DNA of 64,000 nucleotides from Halomonas sp. GT. Lineage in GTDB: Bacteria; Pseudomonadota; Gammaproteobacteria; Pseudomonadales; Halomonadaceae. Below the pieces are notes generated by a model. It made no database searches. It saw only the letters and a program-made list of their open reading frames with translations, and was not told where the DNA came from. Shown here piece by piece: positions 16,072-24,200 of the stretch. The stretch spans positions 2,294,001-2,358,000 of the forward strand of contig NZ_CP020562.1 of assembly GCF_002082565.1 (NCBI RefSeq), given 5' to 3'. The translations under genes and the position numbers were made by a program. Position 1 is the stretch's first letter. Each line of letters starts with the position of its first letter.

Positions 16072-17061
16072 TTACGAATCTTTCACAGCCTCAGTAAGGC
16101 CCCAGAAATGGGCGATGTGTCGGGTCGAAGAAATGCCAACCTCCAGCATGTACTTGTCTTCTTCACCGAGCCCCTCTTCACCATCGGCCATAATTGGCGT
16201 GCCGTGTCCCATTCCTTCGATGATGTACTCTTCAATCACGTCCCGTTTGTCAGGGTTGCTCCAAACCTGTCGAGGAAAGCCGTCAACCTTCTCCACCCTT
16301 GTCGGCGGCCCTTCAACCTTGTGAACTTTCTGCCACTGCCGAACGATAGAGTCAGCGTTGGAATGGTCAACGGTCGAGTCGCTGCTGCCATGCCAGACCG
16401 AGATCGTTGGCCAAGGGCCATCAAAGGTCGAGGCCCCGCGCACCAGCTCATCAAGCTTGCTATCTGACGGGCCGCCAAATCCTTTCATGCGAACGGCCGC
16501 TTCCATCAGGTTATCCGCACTGCGGTAAGGTAGCCCAGCGATAATCGCGCCACCTGCGAACACTTCCGGATAGGTCGCCAGCATCACAGACGTCATGGCG
16601 CCACCCGAAGACATCCCCGTGATAAAGACCCGTGCAGGGTCGATGTCATGATCCTCAACGACTCTTTCAATCATATGGCGAATAGATAGTGGCTCGCCTC
16701 CGCCTCGGCGGCTGTCGCCAGACTTGAACCAGTTGAAGCTGCTAATCGGGTTGTTACTTTTCCTTTGCTCAGGATACAAAAGTGCTATCCCGCACTCGTC
16801 GGCAAGCGCCGACCAGCCTGACCCAAGATCATAACCCTCTGCAGATTGGGTGCTCCCATGCAGAACAACCACAAGTGGCCCATTTTTAGAGAAGTTCTTA
16901 GGGATATAGGTGTCTGCATGCAATGCCCCAGGATCCGCGCCGAACTCTTTCAAATCGGTCAGGCGATTTTGACTACCTGAAGTTCTCGGCATAAGGCCTC
17001 CGTTGCCAACATAGTCTGGAACATACTGTTTGTAGAAAAAGTCTGCGGTAGGCAGCATCAT
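16072..17061 (-). CDS. PHB depolymerase-family esterase, no signal peptide
   Basis: Alpha/beta-hydrolase of the polyhydroxyalkanoate depolymerase (extracellular type 1-like) family, 329 residues. Nucleophile Ser151 lies in the lipase box GMSSG, the probable acid is Asp228 in HGSSDSTVD, and the base is His286 in GMGHGTP. The oxyanion region is VVVLHGSTQSA. There is no signal peptide, so it may act on intracellular polyester granules, oligomers or other esters. It starts right after the stop of a small membrane gene (TAA-ATG-ATG), which indicates coupling. Confidence 0.85.
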   Translation of the reverse strand: MMLPTADFFYKQYVPDYVGNGGLMPRTSGSQNRLTDLKEFGADPGALHADTYIPKNFSKNGPLVVVLHGSTQSAEGYDLGSGWSALADECGIALLYPEQRKSNNPISSFNWFKSGDSRRGGGEPLSIRHMIERVVEDHDIDPARVFITGMSSGGAMTSVMLATYPEVFAGGAIIAGLPYRSADNLMEAAVRMKGFGGPSDSKLDELVRGASTFDGPWPTISVWHGSSDSTVDHSNADSIVRQWQKVHKVEGPPTRVEKVDGFPRQVWSNPDKRDVIEEYIIEGMGHGTPIMADGEEGLGEEDKYMLEVGISSTRHIAHFWGLTEAVKDS

Positions 17062-17313
17062 TTAAGAAGGCTCCTTGTAAAACTTTAACAGCTTCTGCTG
17101 AGATTGATCGCTGAACTCCCCAGCCATTGGGCCGTTCGGCTTATTTACCTCAGCTACCTTCTGCTGGCTACGAACAGCCACTGGAATTAGCGCCACCGCA
17201 TATAATGCAAGGCCCACCGCAGCAAGGAGTGTTCTAGTAATAAGCGAATCTTGAGCGGTGACCGCCAAAAGTATGGCTATCGTTCCGAGCGTGAGCGCAA
17301 AAATAATTTTCAT
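17062..17313 (-). CDS. Small two-helix membrane protein
   Basis: An 83-residue protein with two hydrophobic segments (about residues 2-20 and 27-47) and a hydrophilic C-terminal tail. The family is not recognised. Its stop abuts the start of the depolymerase-like esterase, so the two genes form an operon. It might anchor or regulate the esterase, but nothing in the sequence proves that. Confidence 0.65.
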   Translation of the reverse strand: MKIIFALTLGTIAILLAVTAQDSLITRTLLAAVGLALYAVALIPVAVRSQQKVAEVNKPNGPMAGEFSDQSQQKLLKFYKEPS

Positions 17314-17590
17314 AACGTTTTCCTGACAGTGGATCGGCTTAATGCAGACTCACGCGATCCTATACACATAAATACCTATCGGTACGCCAGGCATGGTAAC
17401 TCGCCATTCATAATGAACATTGATAAACCATGAAGTCGGCATCTGCTCGGCCGAGGGTAAAGATTGCTCATTAAAAAAAGGCTGGGGCTATATAATCCGA
17501 GAAATATTTATTGCTTAGCAAAGAAGCAATAACACTTCTTTTAATACAACAATCTAACGCTGAGCTTTAATCAGTGAAATCACTAAAAAT

Positions 17591-17654
17591 GGTGTCGCAC
17601 TCCTTGCGACACCAAACTAAGAGAATTATAGTGGCGCTGCCTTCCTGGCAGCGC
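17591..17654. other. Twin perfect stem-loops
   Basis: Two hairpins 20 bases apart: GGTGTCGCA/TGCGACACC with loop CTCCT (17591-17613), and GCGCTGCC/GGCAGCGC with loop TTCCT (17634-17654). They lie in a 920-base gap with no intact gene. They could be terminators in series, part of a small RNA, or a relic of a lost gene's end. Confidence 0.5.
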
Positions 17655-17849
17655 ATAGCGCAACATCCTTGTTTAGACACTTCCTTTGTCCCGCTTAACC
17701 TCAAGATAGACCTTAAAAGACGCTGTCACTGTGCGCTGGCGAACGTAGTACTGTTTAATTTAAAAAATACGAACTAAAGGGTAAAAGAAAGCGCCATTAC
17801 AATACTTAACGGTGTTTAGTAAATTGATGATATTCCATTAAACAATACG

Positions 17850-18118
17850 TTATAAGGTCTGTTTCGAGCGCTCTTTTTTGCGTCTAAGCTTTTTTAAAAA
17901 GTACTTTCTGCAGCACGGTGCAACGTCAAGCGCGAGACACTCACACTCTTTATCTAACGCCCAGGTTCTGATTTCACTCAGAAGTGCCTTGGCAATACCT
18001 TCCCCTCTTACCGCAGGCGTAACCCACATTTGACAGATGTGAGCGATTCCAGCCTAACTGACTTGTACAGCGCCCAATCATCGGGGTTAGTACTTTGATG
18101 TTGAAATTTTTCATATGG
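17850..18118 (-). pseudogene. GNAT acetyltransferase remnant with internal deletion
   Basis: Reading the minus strand, an N-terminal GNAT piece (TNPDDWALYKSVRLESL) is followed, in a different frame and without the middle of the domain, by the C-terminal acetyl-CoA-binding part (AHICQMWVTPAVRGEGIAKAL, then SEIRTWALDKE), ending at TAA 17850. The conserved RGxGxA pyrophosphate loop is intact, but roughly 60 residues between the two parts are missing. It is therefore a decayed gene, not a functional enzyme. The original substrate is unknown. Confidence 0.65.
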
Positions 18119-18165
18119 GAGATTCGTTGCATTTTATAGTTTCTGAAAAATCCAGTTCCATAAAT

Positions 18166-18201
18166 AACAAGACCCAGCGCCTAGCGACGCCGAGTCTTGT
18201 T
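18166..18201 (-). terminator. Terminator-like hairpin behind the PRISE reductase
   Basis: AACAAGAC pairs with GTCTTGTT, with extra pairs inside (GCG/CGC), 32 bases behind the stop of the reductase gene. On the minus strand it ends TTGTTATTT. Confidence 0.5.
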
Positions 18202-18233
18202 TTACAAGCTTTCGTCTTGCTGAGATTTTGCTA

Positions 18234-19292
18234 TTAGGGAATGATCTTCTCAGCACGTAGGCGATCAAATAGGTCGAAGAAGGCGCTGCGGGTCTCGCGG
18301 AAATGGTCGAAACCGAAATCGCGTGACTTGGTAGTATCGTTGACACACTCCTGGTCACGGCCCAGATCGGCATCCGTATGCCACCATGAGGCAAGTTTAG
18401 TGACATCAGCCTCGACCAGATTGTGCTTCTCGGCAATTTCACGCCAAGTGTCGTCGATCCCGGCCATCTGTGTGTCTAACGGCTGCGTCGTTTCAGGGCA
18501 TTCGACCACTTCAAGGCCGAAGTACTCGCCAATCTCACGCCACATACGACGCCAGCGAAAAACGTCACCGTTAACCGTGTTGAATGCCTGATTCGCCGCT
18601 CCCGGTGTCGTCGCGGCCCACTCCATTTGGCGCGCCAAAACCAGCGCGTCAGTCATGTCAGTTAGTGCGTTCCATTGAATCTGCGAACCGGGGAATATGA
18701 ATGGCTTGCCGGTTGCCTTACAAATTGAGGCATAGACGGCAAGCGTGGTGCCCATGTTCATGGCATTACCACGGGCGTAGCCAATGACCGTGTGCGGACG
18801 ATGAACGTTCCAGGCAAAGCCTTGACGCTCGGCGTTTTCGAACAAGACGTCTTCCAACGCATAGTAAAAGTTATCGCCAGGAACCCGCGGCTCGGATTCG
18901 CGGAACGGCGTTTCAATGCGACCGCTGCCGTAGGCTTCAAACGAACCGAGATACTGCTTGGTTCCCGTAACCAGCGAGGCGTGCTCTAGATTAACGTCAT
19001 CAAGCGACGCGAAAAGATTGCGCATCATGGCACTATTGGCTTCGACATTGGCCTTCTCGTTCTCGCGACCGACCCAAGTGCAGTAAAACACATGGGTAAT
19101 TGGCAGGCCGGCCAACGCCTCTTGGGTAGCGGACGCATCGAGCAGGTCCGTGGTCACTGGATTCACGCCGTTCTGTTCGCTGGCGTGGCGTGATAGCCCG
19201 TAAACCGTCCAACCGCTAGCCACTAGGTAAGAAGCTAAATTGCCACCAGTGATTCCGGTGGCACCGACGACTAGTGCAATCCCTTTACGCAT
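18234..19292 (-). CDS. PRISE-like SDR family reductase
   Basis: A 352-residue NAD(P)-dependent reductase of the extended short-chain dehydrogenase group that resembles progesterone 5-beta-reductase/iridoid synthase (PRISE) proteins. The nucleotide motif GATGITGGNLA is at residues 10-20, a lysine in GTKQYLG at 112, and the catalytic tyrosine in FYYALEDVLF at 144. In plants the family reduces enones; bacterial substrates are usually unknown. It is divergent from a LysR regulator 142 bases away, which probably controls it. Confidence 0.85.
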   Translation of the reverse strand: MRKGIALVVGATGITGGNLASYLVASGWTVYGLSRHASEQNGVNPVTTDLLDASATQEALAGLPITHVFYCTWVGRENEKANVEANSAMMRNLFASLDDVNLEHASLVTGTKQYLGSFEAYGSGRIETPFRESEPRVPGDNFYYALEDVLFENAERQGFAWNVHRPHTVIGYARGNAMNMGTTLAVYASICKATGKPFIFPGSQIQWNALTDMTDALVLARQMEWAATTPGAANQAFNTVNGDVFRWRRMWREIGEYFGLEVVECPETTQPLDTQMAGIDDTWREIAEKHNLVEADVTKLASWWHTDADLGRDQECVNDTTKSRDFGFDHFRETRSAFFDLFDRLRAEKIIP

Positions 19293-19433
19293 GGGCTTTA
19301 TCCTTTCGTGAATGATGTCTGGCCGCCAAGCGGGCAGCCGATGCCCACATTCTGGTAGCGGTCGTTCATTGCTACAATCAAAAGCACTGCAAATCTTTAT
19401 TGCACAAGACGCAACTTAAGGAGTTTCAACACG

Positions 19434-20366
19434 ATGGATCTCAATGCCCTGCGCGTATTCGAGCGTGTCGCTGCGACGGGAAGCTTCACCGCTACCGCTC
19501 GCCACTTCCATCGAGCGGTTTCTTCCATTTCTAGGCAGATCCAAGGCTTGGAAGAGGACGTAGGTCAGCCGTTGTTTTACCGGCATACCCGAGCCGTGGC
19601 ACTTACCGAGGCGGGGTGGCGTTACTACGAAGAAGTACGCGATATTCTAGAGCAGCTCGACTTCGCCACAGAGGCCTTGGCGCACCCCAATGCTGAGCCC
19701 AGCGGCATGCTACGCATTAATGCCCCGGTAGCGTTTGGTCAGCGTCAGATTGTGCCCCTGCTTCATCGCTTTCAAGACCGGTACCCTTCCATCAAGGCCG
19801 AACTGCAACTCAACGACCACGTGGTCGATCCGGTTCGCGAAGGGCACGACATCACCTTTCGCGTGGGCAATCTCGCAGACTCATCGCTAGTCGCGCGCCG
19901 TCTAGCACCGATGAATTACGTGATCGTGGCGTCGCCGAGCTATCTTCAAACACACGGTGAGCCCGAATCGCCGGAGGCACTCGCCAATCACAATTGCCTG
20001 ATCTATCAGGGCGAGATGGGCCGCCAGCGATGGTACTTTCAGGCACCGGATCAAACGAGCGCCAAGCCTTTCGAGGTCACCGGCAACCTTTACAGCAACG
20101 ATGCTATCAGCTTGGTCCATGCGGCCCTTTTGGGGCAGGGGCTGGTGATGTTTCCAACCTGGCTAATTGCTGACGAGCTCAAAGCCGGGACATTGGTCGC
20201 ACTGCTTGAATACTGGCGCTGCGAGGTCATGCCCGGGCGACGCGACATCCACGTGCTTACCACCGAACGCCGTCTTCGTTCACGCAAGGTTCGCGTTTTT
20301 CTCGACTACTTGTTCGAGTCGCTGGCTCCCCTTCCTCCTTGGGATTGTTGGCGTAAGGAGTGTTAA
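19434..20366 (+). CDS. LysR family transcriptional regulator
   Basis: A 310-residue LysR-type regulator. The winged helix-turn-helix occupies about residues 1-60 (FERVAATGSFTATARHF, SSISRQIQGLEEDVG, ALTEAG), followed by a periplasmic-binding-protein-like effector domain from about 88. It is divergent from the PRISE-type reductase, the classical arrangement for a LysR regulator and its target. An AAGGAG ribosome site precedes the ATG. The effector is unknown. Confidence 0.92.
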   Translation: MDLNALRVFERVAATGSFTATARHFHRAVSSISRQIQGLEEDVGQPLFYRHTRAVALTEAGWRYYEEVRDILEQLDFATEALAHPNAEPSGMLRINAPVAFGQRQIVPLLHRFQDRYPSIKAELQLNDHVVDPVREGHDITFRVGNLADSSLVARRLAPMNYVIVASPSYLQTHGEPESPEALANHNCLIYQGEMGRQRWYFQAPDQTSAKPFEVTGNLYSNDAISLVHAALLGQGLVMFPTWLIADELKAGTLVALLEYWRCEVMPGRRDIHVLTTERRLRSRKVRVFLDYLFESLAPLPPWDCWRKEC

Positions 20367-20419
20367 CCAATATTCATGAGATTCCAGAATAGTTAGGAGC
20401 GGACATTCAGCGTGGGCTG

Positions 20420-20488
20420 ATAGAACACCATTCTCACTAGAGAACTCGAGCGCAGCGAGTATTTTTCCTGTGAAGCTACTTGTTATGG
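20420..20488 (-). repeat. Degenerate attC-like site 4
   Basis: A 69-base element just behind the DUF2971 gene. One outer box (GTTATGG) is good, but the other (GTTCTAT when read on the minus strand) departs from the attC consensus. Inside, CTCAC/GTGAA-type and ACTCG/CGAGT pairings form a partial hairpin. The 20 bases beyond it (20400-20419) match those beyond attC-like site 3 (12021-12042), which supports a common origin. Confidence 0.45.
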
Positions 20489-20499
20489 ACTCACTTACA

Positions 20500-21344
20500 T
20501 CAAGGACTTGCATTGATAAGCAGTTTATAGCTCTCATCTCGCATTGAGGCTATATTGACCAGGGCATGCGGGTACTTTGCTGCGACCACCGCTCTCAGTA
20601 GCGCCTGATTGTCAGGAGGCATTTTTCCCCGATAACGATCTCAGTGAGCGACATTGGCGAATAAACGTGCCTTCCTTTCTTTGGAGATACTGCCCTCCAC
20701 TCTTTTTCGTACTTCCACGCGTTAGATTTTGTTGAGCAAGCTCTCACATGGAAATCGTAGTCCCCACGTTCAATAGAATCTTCATCTATGAGGAAATTAA
20801 TTTCATCAATAAGATTTAACGTTGGCAGTCTATTCGTGTATGTAACAGGGCAAAGCATCAAATCGCTTAGATCGTTCAGCGACTCTAGTGACGTGTGTAA
20901 CTCGTTCTCATCAAAGACCAAGCAAAACCCGCGTAACCCATCCGCGTAATGAGCCCACATCAGATGATTTAGTAAGATGTCGTTGCTATCTCCTCTACAG
21001 AAACAACAGTAACCATGAGACTCAATTATATCTTTCACCGTTGTGAATAGAGTCTCTTTTAAAAATTCGACACTATTCTGAATTCGATACTTGAGGCTGT
21101 CACTTTTCTCAATCTGATCTAGAACATCTTGCTTCATTCCATGTTCTAAAAAATAAGCACGAATTCTCGCATAGAAATCCTCCGCGGCGGTTCTATTCGA
21201 AAATGCCTTTGGATACTTTTCACGGAGTTTCACGCGCCCTTCGAATGGATCGTTGAAGTCGAGATAACCAGAAAACCAACACGTACTAGCAGCGAGGCCT
21301 GCTAGAGAGTTCTCACTAACCCTAGAGTATCTATATAAACTCAT
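20500..21344 (-). pseudogene. DUF2971 protein gene with C-terminal frameshift
   Basis: The reading frame from ATG 21344 (MSLYRYSRV) runs to a stop at 20595, ending GEKCLLTIRRY. If one A is added to the A5 run at 20622-20626, it continues as GEKMPPDNQALLRAVVAAKY to a stop at 20500. That matches the usual end of DUF2971 proteins, which carry IxxGEKM near the C-terminus. Full length would be about 281 residues. The truncated 249-residue form may still fold. DUF2971 proteins are common in mobile and cassette DNA; their function is unknown. The start at 21344 is preferred to an upstream in-frame codon. Confidence 0.7.
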
Positions 21345-21863
21345 AAAGCACCCCTTCATCAGACAAGGTATCAGGGAGCCAGAATCATCATCCAAAACGC
21401 GTTTTTTCTGGCGCGAAAGTATGTTGGAGTAACTTTAGCGTCTTTTGCAAAAATGCATAAAAACATATTTTTGTGGCTCAGGAACGGCTTGCCACCTGCT
21501 TTAAATTAATTTTAAATAGACTGCATATTCAAAATTCGTACGTCTACTGCATCTTTAGAATAGCCGCTCAGGGTCGTCAGCTGCCTTAACCACCCCATTA
21601 GCATAGATTAAAGTTCTTCAATCAGCTAAAAGCAGCTAACTAGTGCTATCCTATATTAAGGCACATCTTTAGATGGCAACCTTACACAGATATTCAAACT
21701 CACCGCTCAGGTAATTCCTACAAACAATAAATATAGGACCTTATGACGTCTACAAGTTCTATGGCGATTAATCTCTGTCAGTTAAAAAAAACGGCGACCT
21801 AAGTTACTAACATAATACGAGAAGCTTGCAAATGAATGTAGCGTCTGAATCTCCCCAGGTATT
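21345..21863. other. AT-rich non-coding stretch with repeat copy
   Basis: No gene supported. It contains repeat copy A' (21520-21588) and a second partial CACCGCTCAGG motif near 21700. Base composition is clearly richer in A and T than the core genes. Confidence 0.5.
21520..21588. repeat. Diverged intergenic repeat, copy A'
   Basis: Counterpart of 11212-11281, with shared CAAAA.TCG, CTGCAT, AGAAT and CCGCTCAGGGTCG blocks in the same order. It lies upstream of the DUF2971 gene. Confidence 0.55.
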
Positions 21864-22045
21864 CTAGACACCCGTTAGACTCTTAAAGTAACGTCTTTCA
21901 TACTCAATTGGTGATAAGTTATCGCTTATCCCGAGTCGGCGTTTTGGGTTGTAAAACATTTTCAATGTGATTGAATACGTCACGTCTAACCACTTCGTTT
22001 TTTGAATAAAGCTGTGCTTGATTCACTCTCGCTTGAGGAGTCGAA
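21864..22045 (-). mobile_element. IS3-family transposase (OrfB) 3' remnant
   Basis: The end of an IS3-type transposase is readable on the minus strand: QARVNQAQLYSKNEVVRRDV and FNHIE, then, after a one-base frame change, MFYNPKRRLGISDNLSPIEY, with the stop at 21864. The FYNPKRR and LSPIEYER blocks are diagnostic for the integrase core's C-terminus. After the stop, TACCTGGGGAGATTCAGA resembles an IS terminus. Only the last 60 or so codons are left, so it is inactive. It abuts the 3' end of the gene at 22065-22520. Confidence 0.75.
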
Positions 22046-22064
22046 AGAAGCTAGGAACCATGAA

Positions 22065-22520
22065 TTATCTAGACAGTATTGGAAGCCTCAATTTTGCAAT
22101 AATAATTACGCCATCAGTAACACTATATCCGTAGCCATAACCCCAACCGAAACCGCCACTTTGACCTCCTACCCCTACAGAACCGGATTGTGTATCGTAA
22201 TTGTAACGTCCATCAATCGTGGATATAATTTGGATTATTTCATATCCATCCGAATAAAGCTTGTTGCACGAATCTGTGATTCGGATTGAGAAATCCTCGA
22301 TATCAATATAAGTATCGGACTTTTTTCCTGTGCTAACCCATTCTTCACGCGTTTCAAAGACGGGCACTTCAGTTTCAACCTCTTCTTTCTTGAAAATCCC
22401 TTTTGTCTTAGTAACTTTCTTTGTACCCACCTGATATTTAACGTTCTTTTTTTTCCTAATATCCGACATATTTGCTCGGATCCAAGTGTGAGTATATTGG
22501 GGCTTATTCTCATCACTCAT
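22065..22520 (-). CDS. Hypothetical protein with Gly-rich C-terminal region
   Basis: A 151-residue protein of unknown family: a lysine-rich N-terminal half (KKKNVKYQVGTKKVTKTKG), an acidic stretch, and a glycine/tyrosine-rich segment (GGQSGGFGWGYGYGYS) before a hydrophobic end (VTDGVIIIAK). A strong AAGGAGG ribosome site is present. The last eight residues (LRLPILSR) lie next to an IS3 remnant, so the original C-terminus may have been replaced. Low GC suggests acquisition. Confidence 0.6.
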   Translation of the reverse strand: MSDENKPQYTHTWIRANMSDIRKKKNVKYQVGTKKVTKTKGIFKKEEVETEVPVFETREEWVSTGKKSDTYIDIEDFSIRITDSCNKLYSDGYEIIQIISTIDGRYNYDTQSGSVGVGGQSGGFGWGYGYGYSVTDGVIIIAKLRLPILSR

Positions 22521-22809
22521 AAAACCTCCTTTCTTGTTTTTCTTAACAGTTTATTAATGCACATGCGCGTTTATTTGAGAAGCTTTGTTAGACAATACGC
22601 CTTTTTAGCTAAATACTACTGTGAATAACCGGTCTCAACGAAAACCGATTTAGGGTGATAACGCCTATGCATAAATAATTTTTTCGACCTGGTGCAGTCT
22701 TTCAGTAACCTCGTAGAAATGCGCAGAAATCATCATCAATACCATGGTTTTCAGGACAAATTTTTCATTTGTGCTATCCTAATTGTTTCGAGGGAGAGCA
22801 TTTTTTCTT
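22521..22809. other. Intergenic region with weak attC-like boxes
   Basis: No gene. Bases 22541-22593 carry the boxes CTTAACAG and TTGTTAGAC, about 50 bases apart, but no convincing nested inverted repeat. I list it only as a possible degraded cassette junction. Confidence 0.3.
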
Positions 22810-23232
22810 TCATTGCTTAGTGATTTGAAAATATGCACCGTCCCATGAGATATATCCCGTATTCTCATTTTTTTTGATGACACTTAAACCTGGTGCATAA
22901 CTGCCTGAGGTGCATTCTACTCTCAATATTTCTACCGAAGGTGTATATATTTCAATACTTTCTAATGGAAATCTTCTTCCTGTTAAAAAATCACCTGCGG
23001 TTTCAATCTCCGTTTTATATATTGGGTTACTGCAAGTGCTATCAATTAACTGCACCGACTTTTCACCATAGTGTATAGTACGGCCTATAAAAGCAGTTGC
23101 TTCCTGATCTGTCATAGCTGAAACGTGAGGAAACCTTACCTCTGTTAACTCCCAGGCACCTAAATACCATTCATTTGCCTCCGCAACCGCAGGAAACCAT
23201 AAAGCCATTAAAAAGATAAAATAAGCACGCAT
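22810..23232 (-). CDS. Hypothetical secreted protein
   Basis: A 140-residue protein with a clear signal peptide (MRAYFIFLMALWFPAVAEA, cleavage after about residue 19) and a predicted beta-rich mature part with two cysteines (TCSNPIY, VECTSG) that may form a disulfide. It ends in an YISWDGAYFQI segment reminiscent of small lipocalin-like or lysozyme-inhibitor-like periplasmic proteins, but no family is recognised. A GGGAGG ribosome site precedes the ATG. Low GC fits the surrounding accessory DNA. Confidence 0.65.
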   Translation of the reverse strand: MRAYFIFLMALWFPAVAEANEWYLGAWELTEVRFPHVSAMTDQEATAFIGRTIHYGEKSVQLIDSTCSNPIYKTEIETAGDFLTGRRFPLESIEIYTPSVEILRVECTSGSYAPGLSVIKKNENTGYISWDGAYFQITKQ

Positions 23233-24200
23233 GCAACCTCCCTACTAATTGATATTTTTTAATATAAAGCATATATCCACATAATTTTAAATAATCATGC
23301 ACCCACCTTCTATCACTGCACACTAATGTCACTCTTAAGAGCAACTTTTAGCAATATCCCTAAGTTCAACCTTAGCGAAACTTAAGAATCTTTACCTCAT
23401 TAAAATAGCTCAAAACGACGATTAGATCTATCAGAATAAGATCAAAACATGGCACAACCCATCGAAGCCTCCATATAAAAATAGAGAGCACATTACAAGC
23501 AATAAATGAATTAAAATTCAAGAAAAAACTAGTTATTAAGCCGTAGAGCCTTTCACCAGTAACTAGCTCTAGGTGTAATTTAAAAAATCACTCCAATCAT
23601 TTATCCTGACGCTTAATGATCTAATTCAAGATTCTTAAAAACTCTAGTCACAACAAACAGGAAAGTATTATTTTTTTAGAGCTAGATCGCTGCGACGCTA
23701 TTAGAAATATTTTATATTTTCAATCAGTTTCAATGAGCTTTTATAGTCAATCAATATGGTTGTTGCGATATATTTTTTCATCATCAATGCAATCTTACAT
23801 CAGATTTAACTAATTGACCTCATAGAGTCGAAAACCTAAACTTAATCCACCATTGCACACGCACATCCCACTCTTTCCTGTAACGCGACTCAGTCCCTCA
23901 CACAAAATATTACGCTAGCAGATAATCCTTAGCCTCGTCATTAGTCATTAGCCGCGCATTGCGGCCTTCTGCCACGCCTAGAGCCTATTCGCTCATAACG
24001 CCCTTTGGCTTCTATCACTAAAACAACAAGCCAATAGGTGGACCAAACTAACTCGGTCAACTGCATCGGCACGTTACGGGGCTGTTTAATAAGGTGATAT
24101 TTTGGCTACGGTGACGCTGCTACTCACCTCACCTTCATTTCCTTATGCTGAACACGGTAAGCTTGGCGGCAACACCGCTACTGATGGCTAAAAATCAACG
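23233..24200. other. Long AT-rich non-coding region
   Basis: About 970 bases without a supportable gene in any frame, with stops frequent throughout. The first 650 bases are very AT-rich. A 41-base diverged repeat (23914-23954) lies in the second half, where composition returns toward the core value. Nothing else is recognised. Confidence 0.6.
23914..23954. repeat. Diverged 41-base repeat, copy 2
   Basis: Partner of 12679-12719: shared GCTAGCAGATAAT, CGTCATTAG and ATTAG at the same spacing. Confidence 0.45.

Noticed and set aside
17574..17777. 67-codon open frame on the plus strand
   Set aside because: It starts inside the twin hairpins, has no ribosome site and no recognisable protein character. 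It covers structured non-coding DNA.
22541..22593. Possible fifth attC site between two unknown genes
   Set aside because: Outer boxes are suggestive, but there is no nested inverted repeat and one core box departs from the consensus. I kept it only as a note in the intergenic entry.
23233..24200. Search for a hidden small RNA or gene in the AT-rich gap
   Set aside because: No strong hairpin with T-run, no conserved-looking frame and no known RNA motif were visible by eye.
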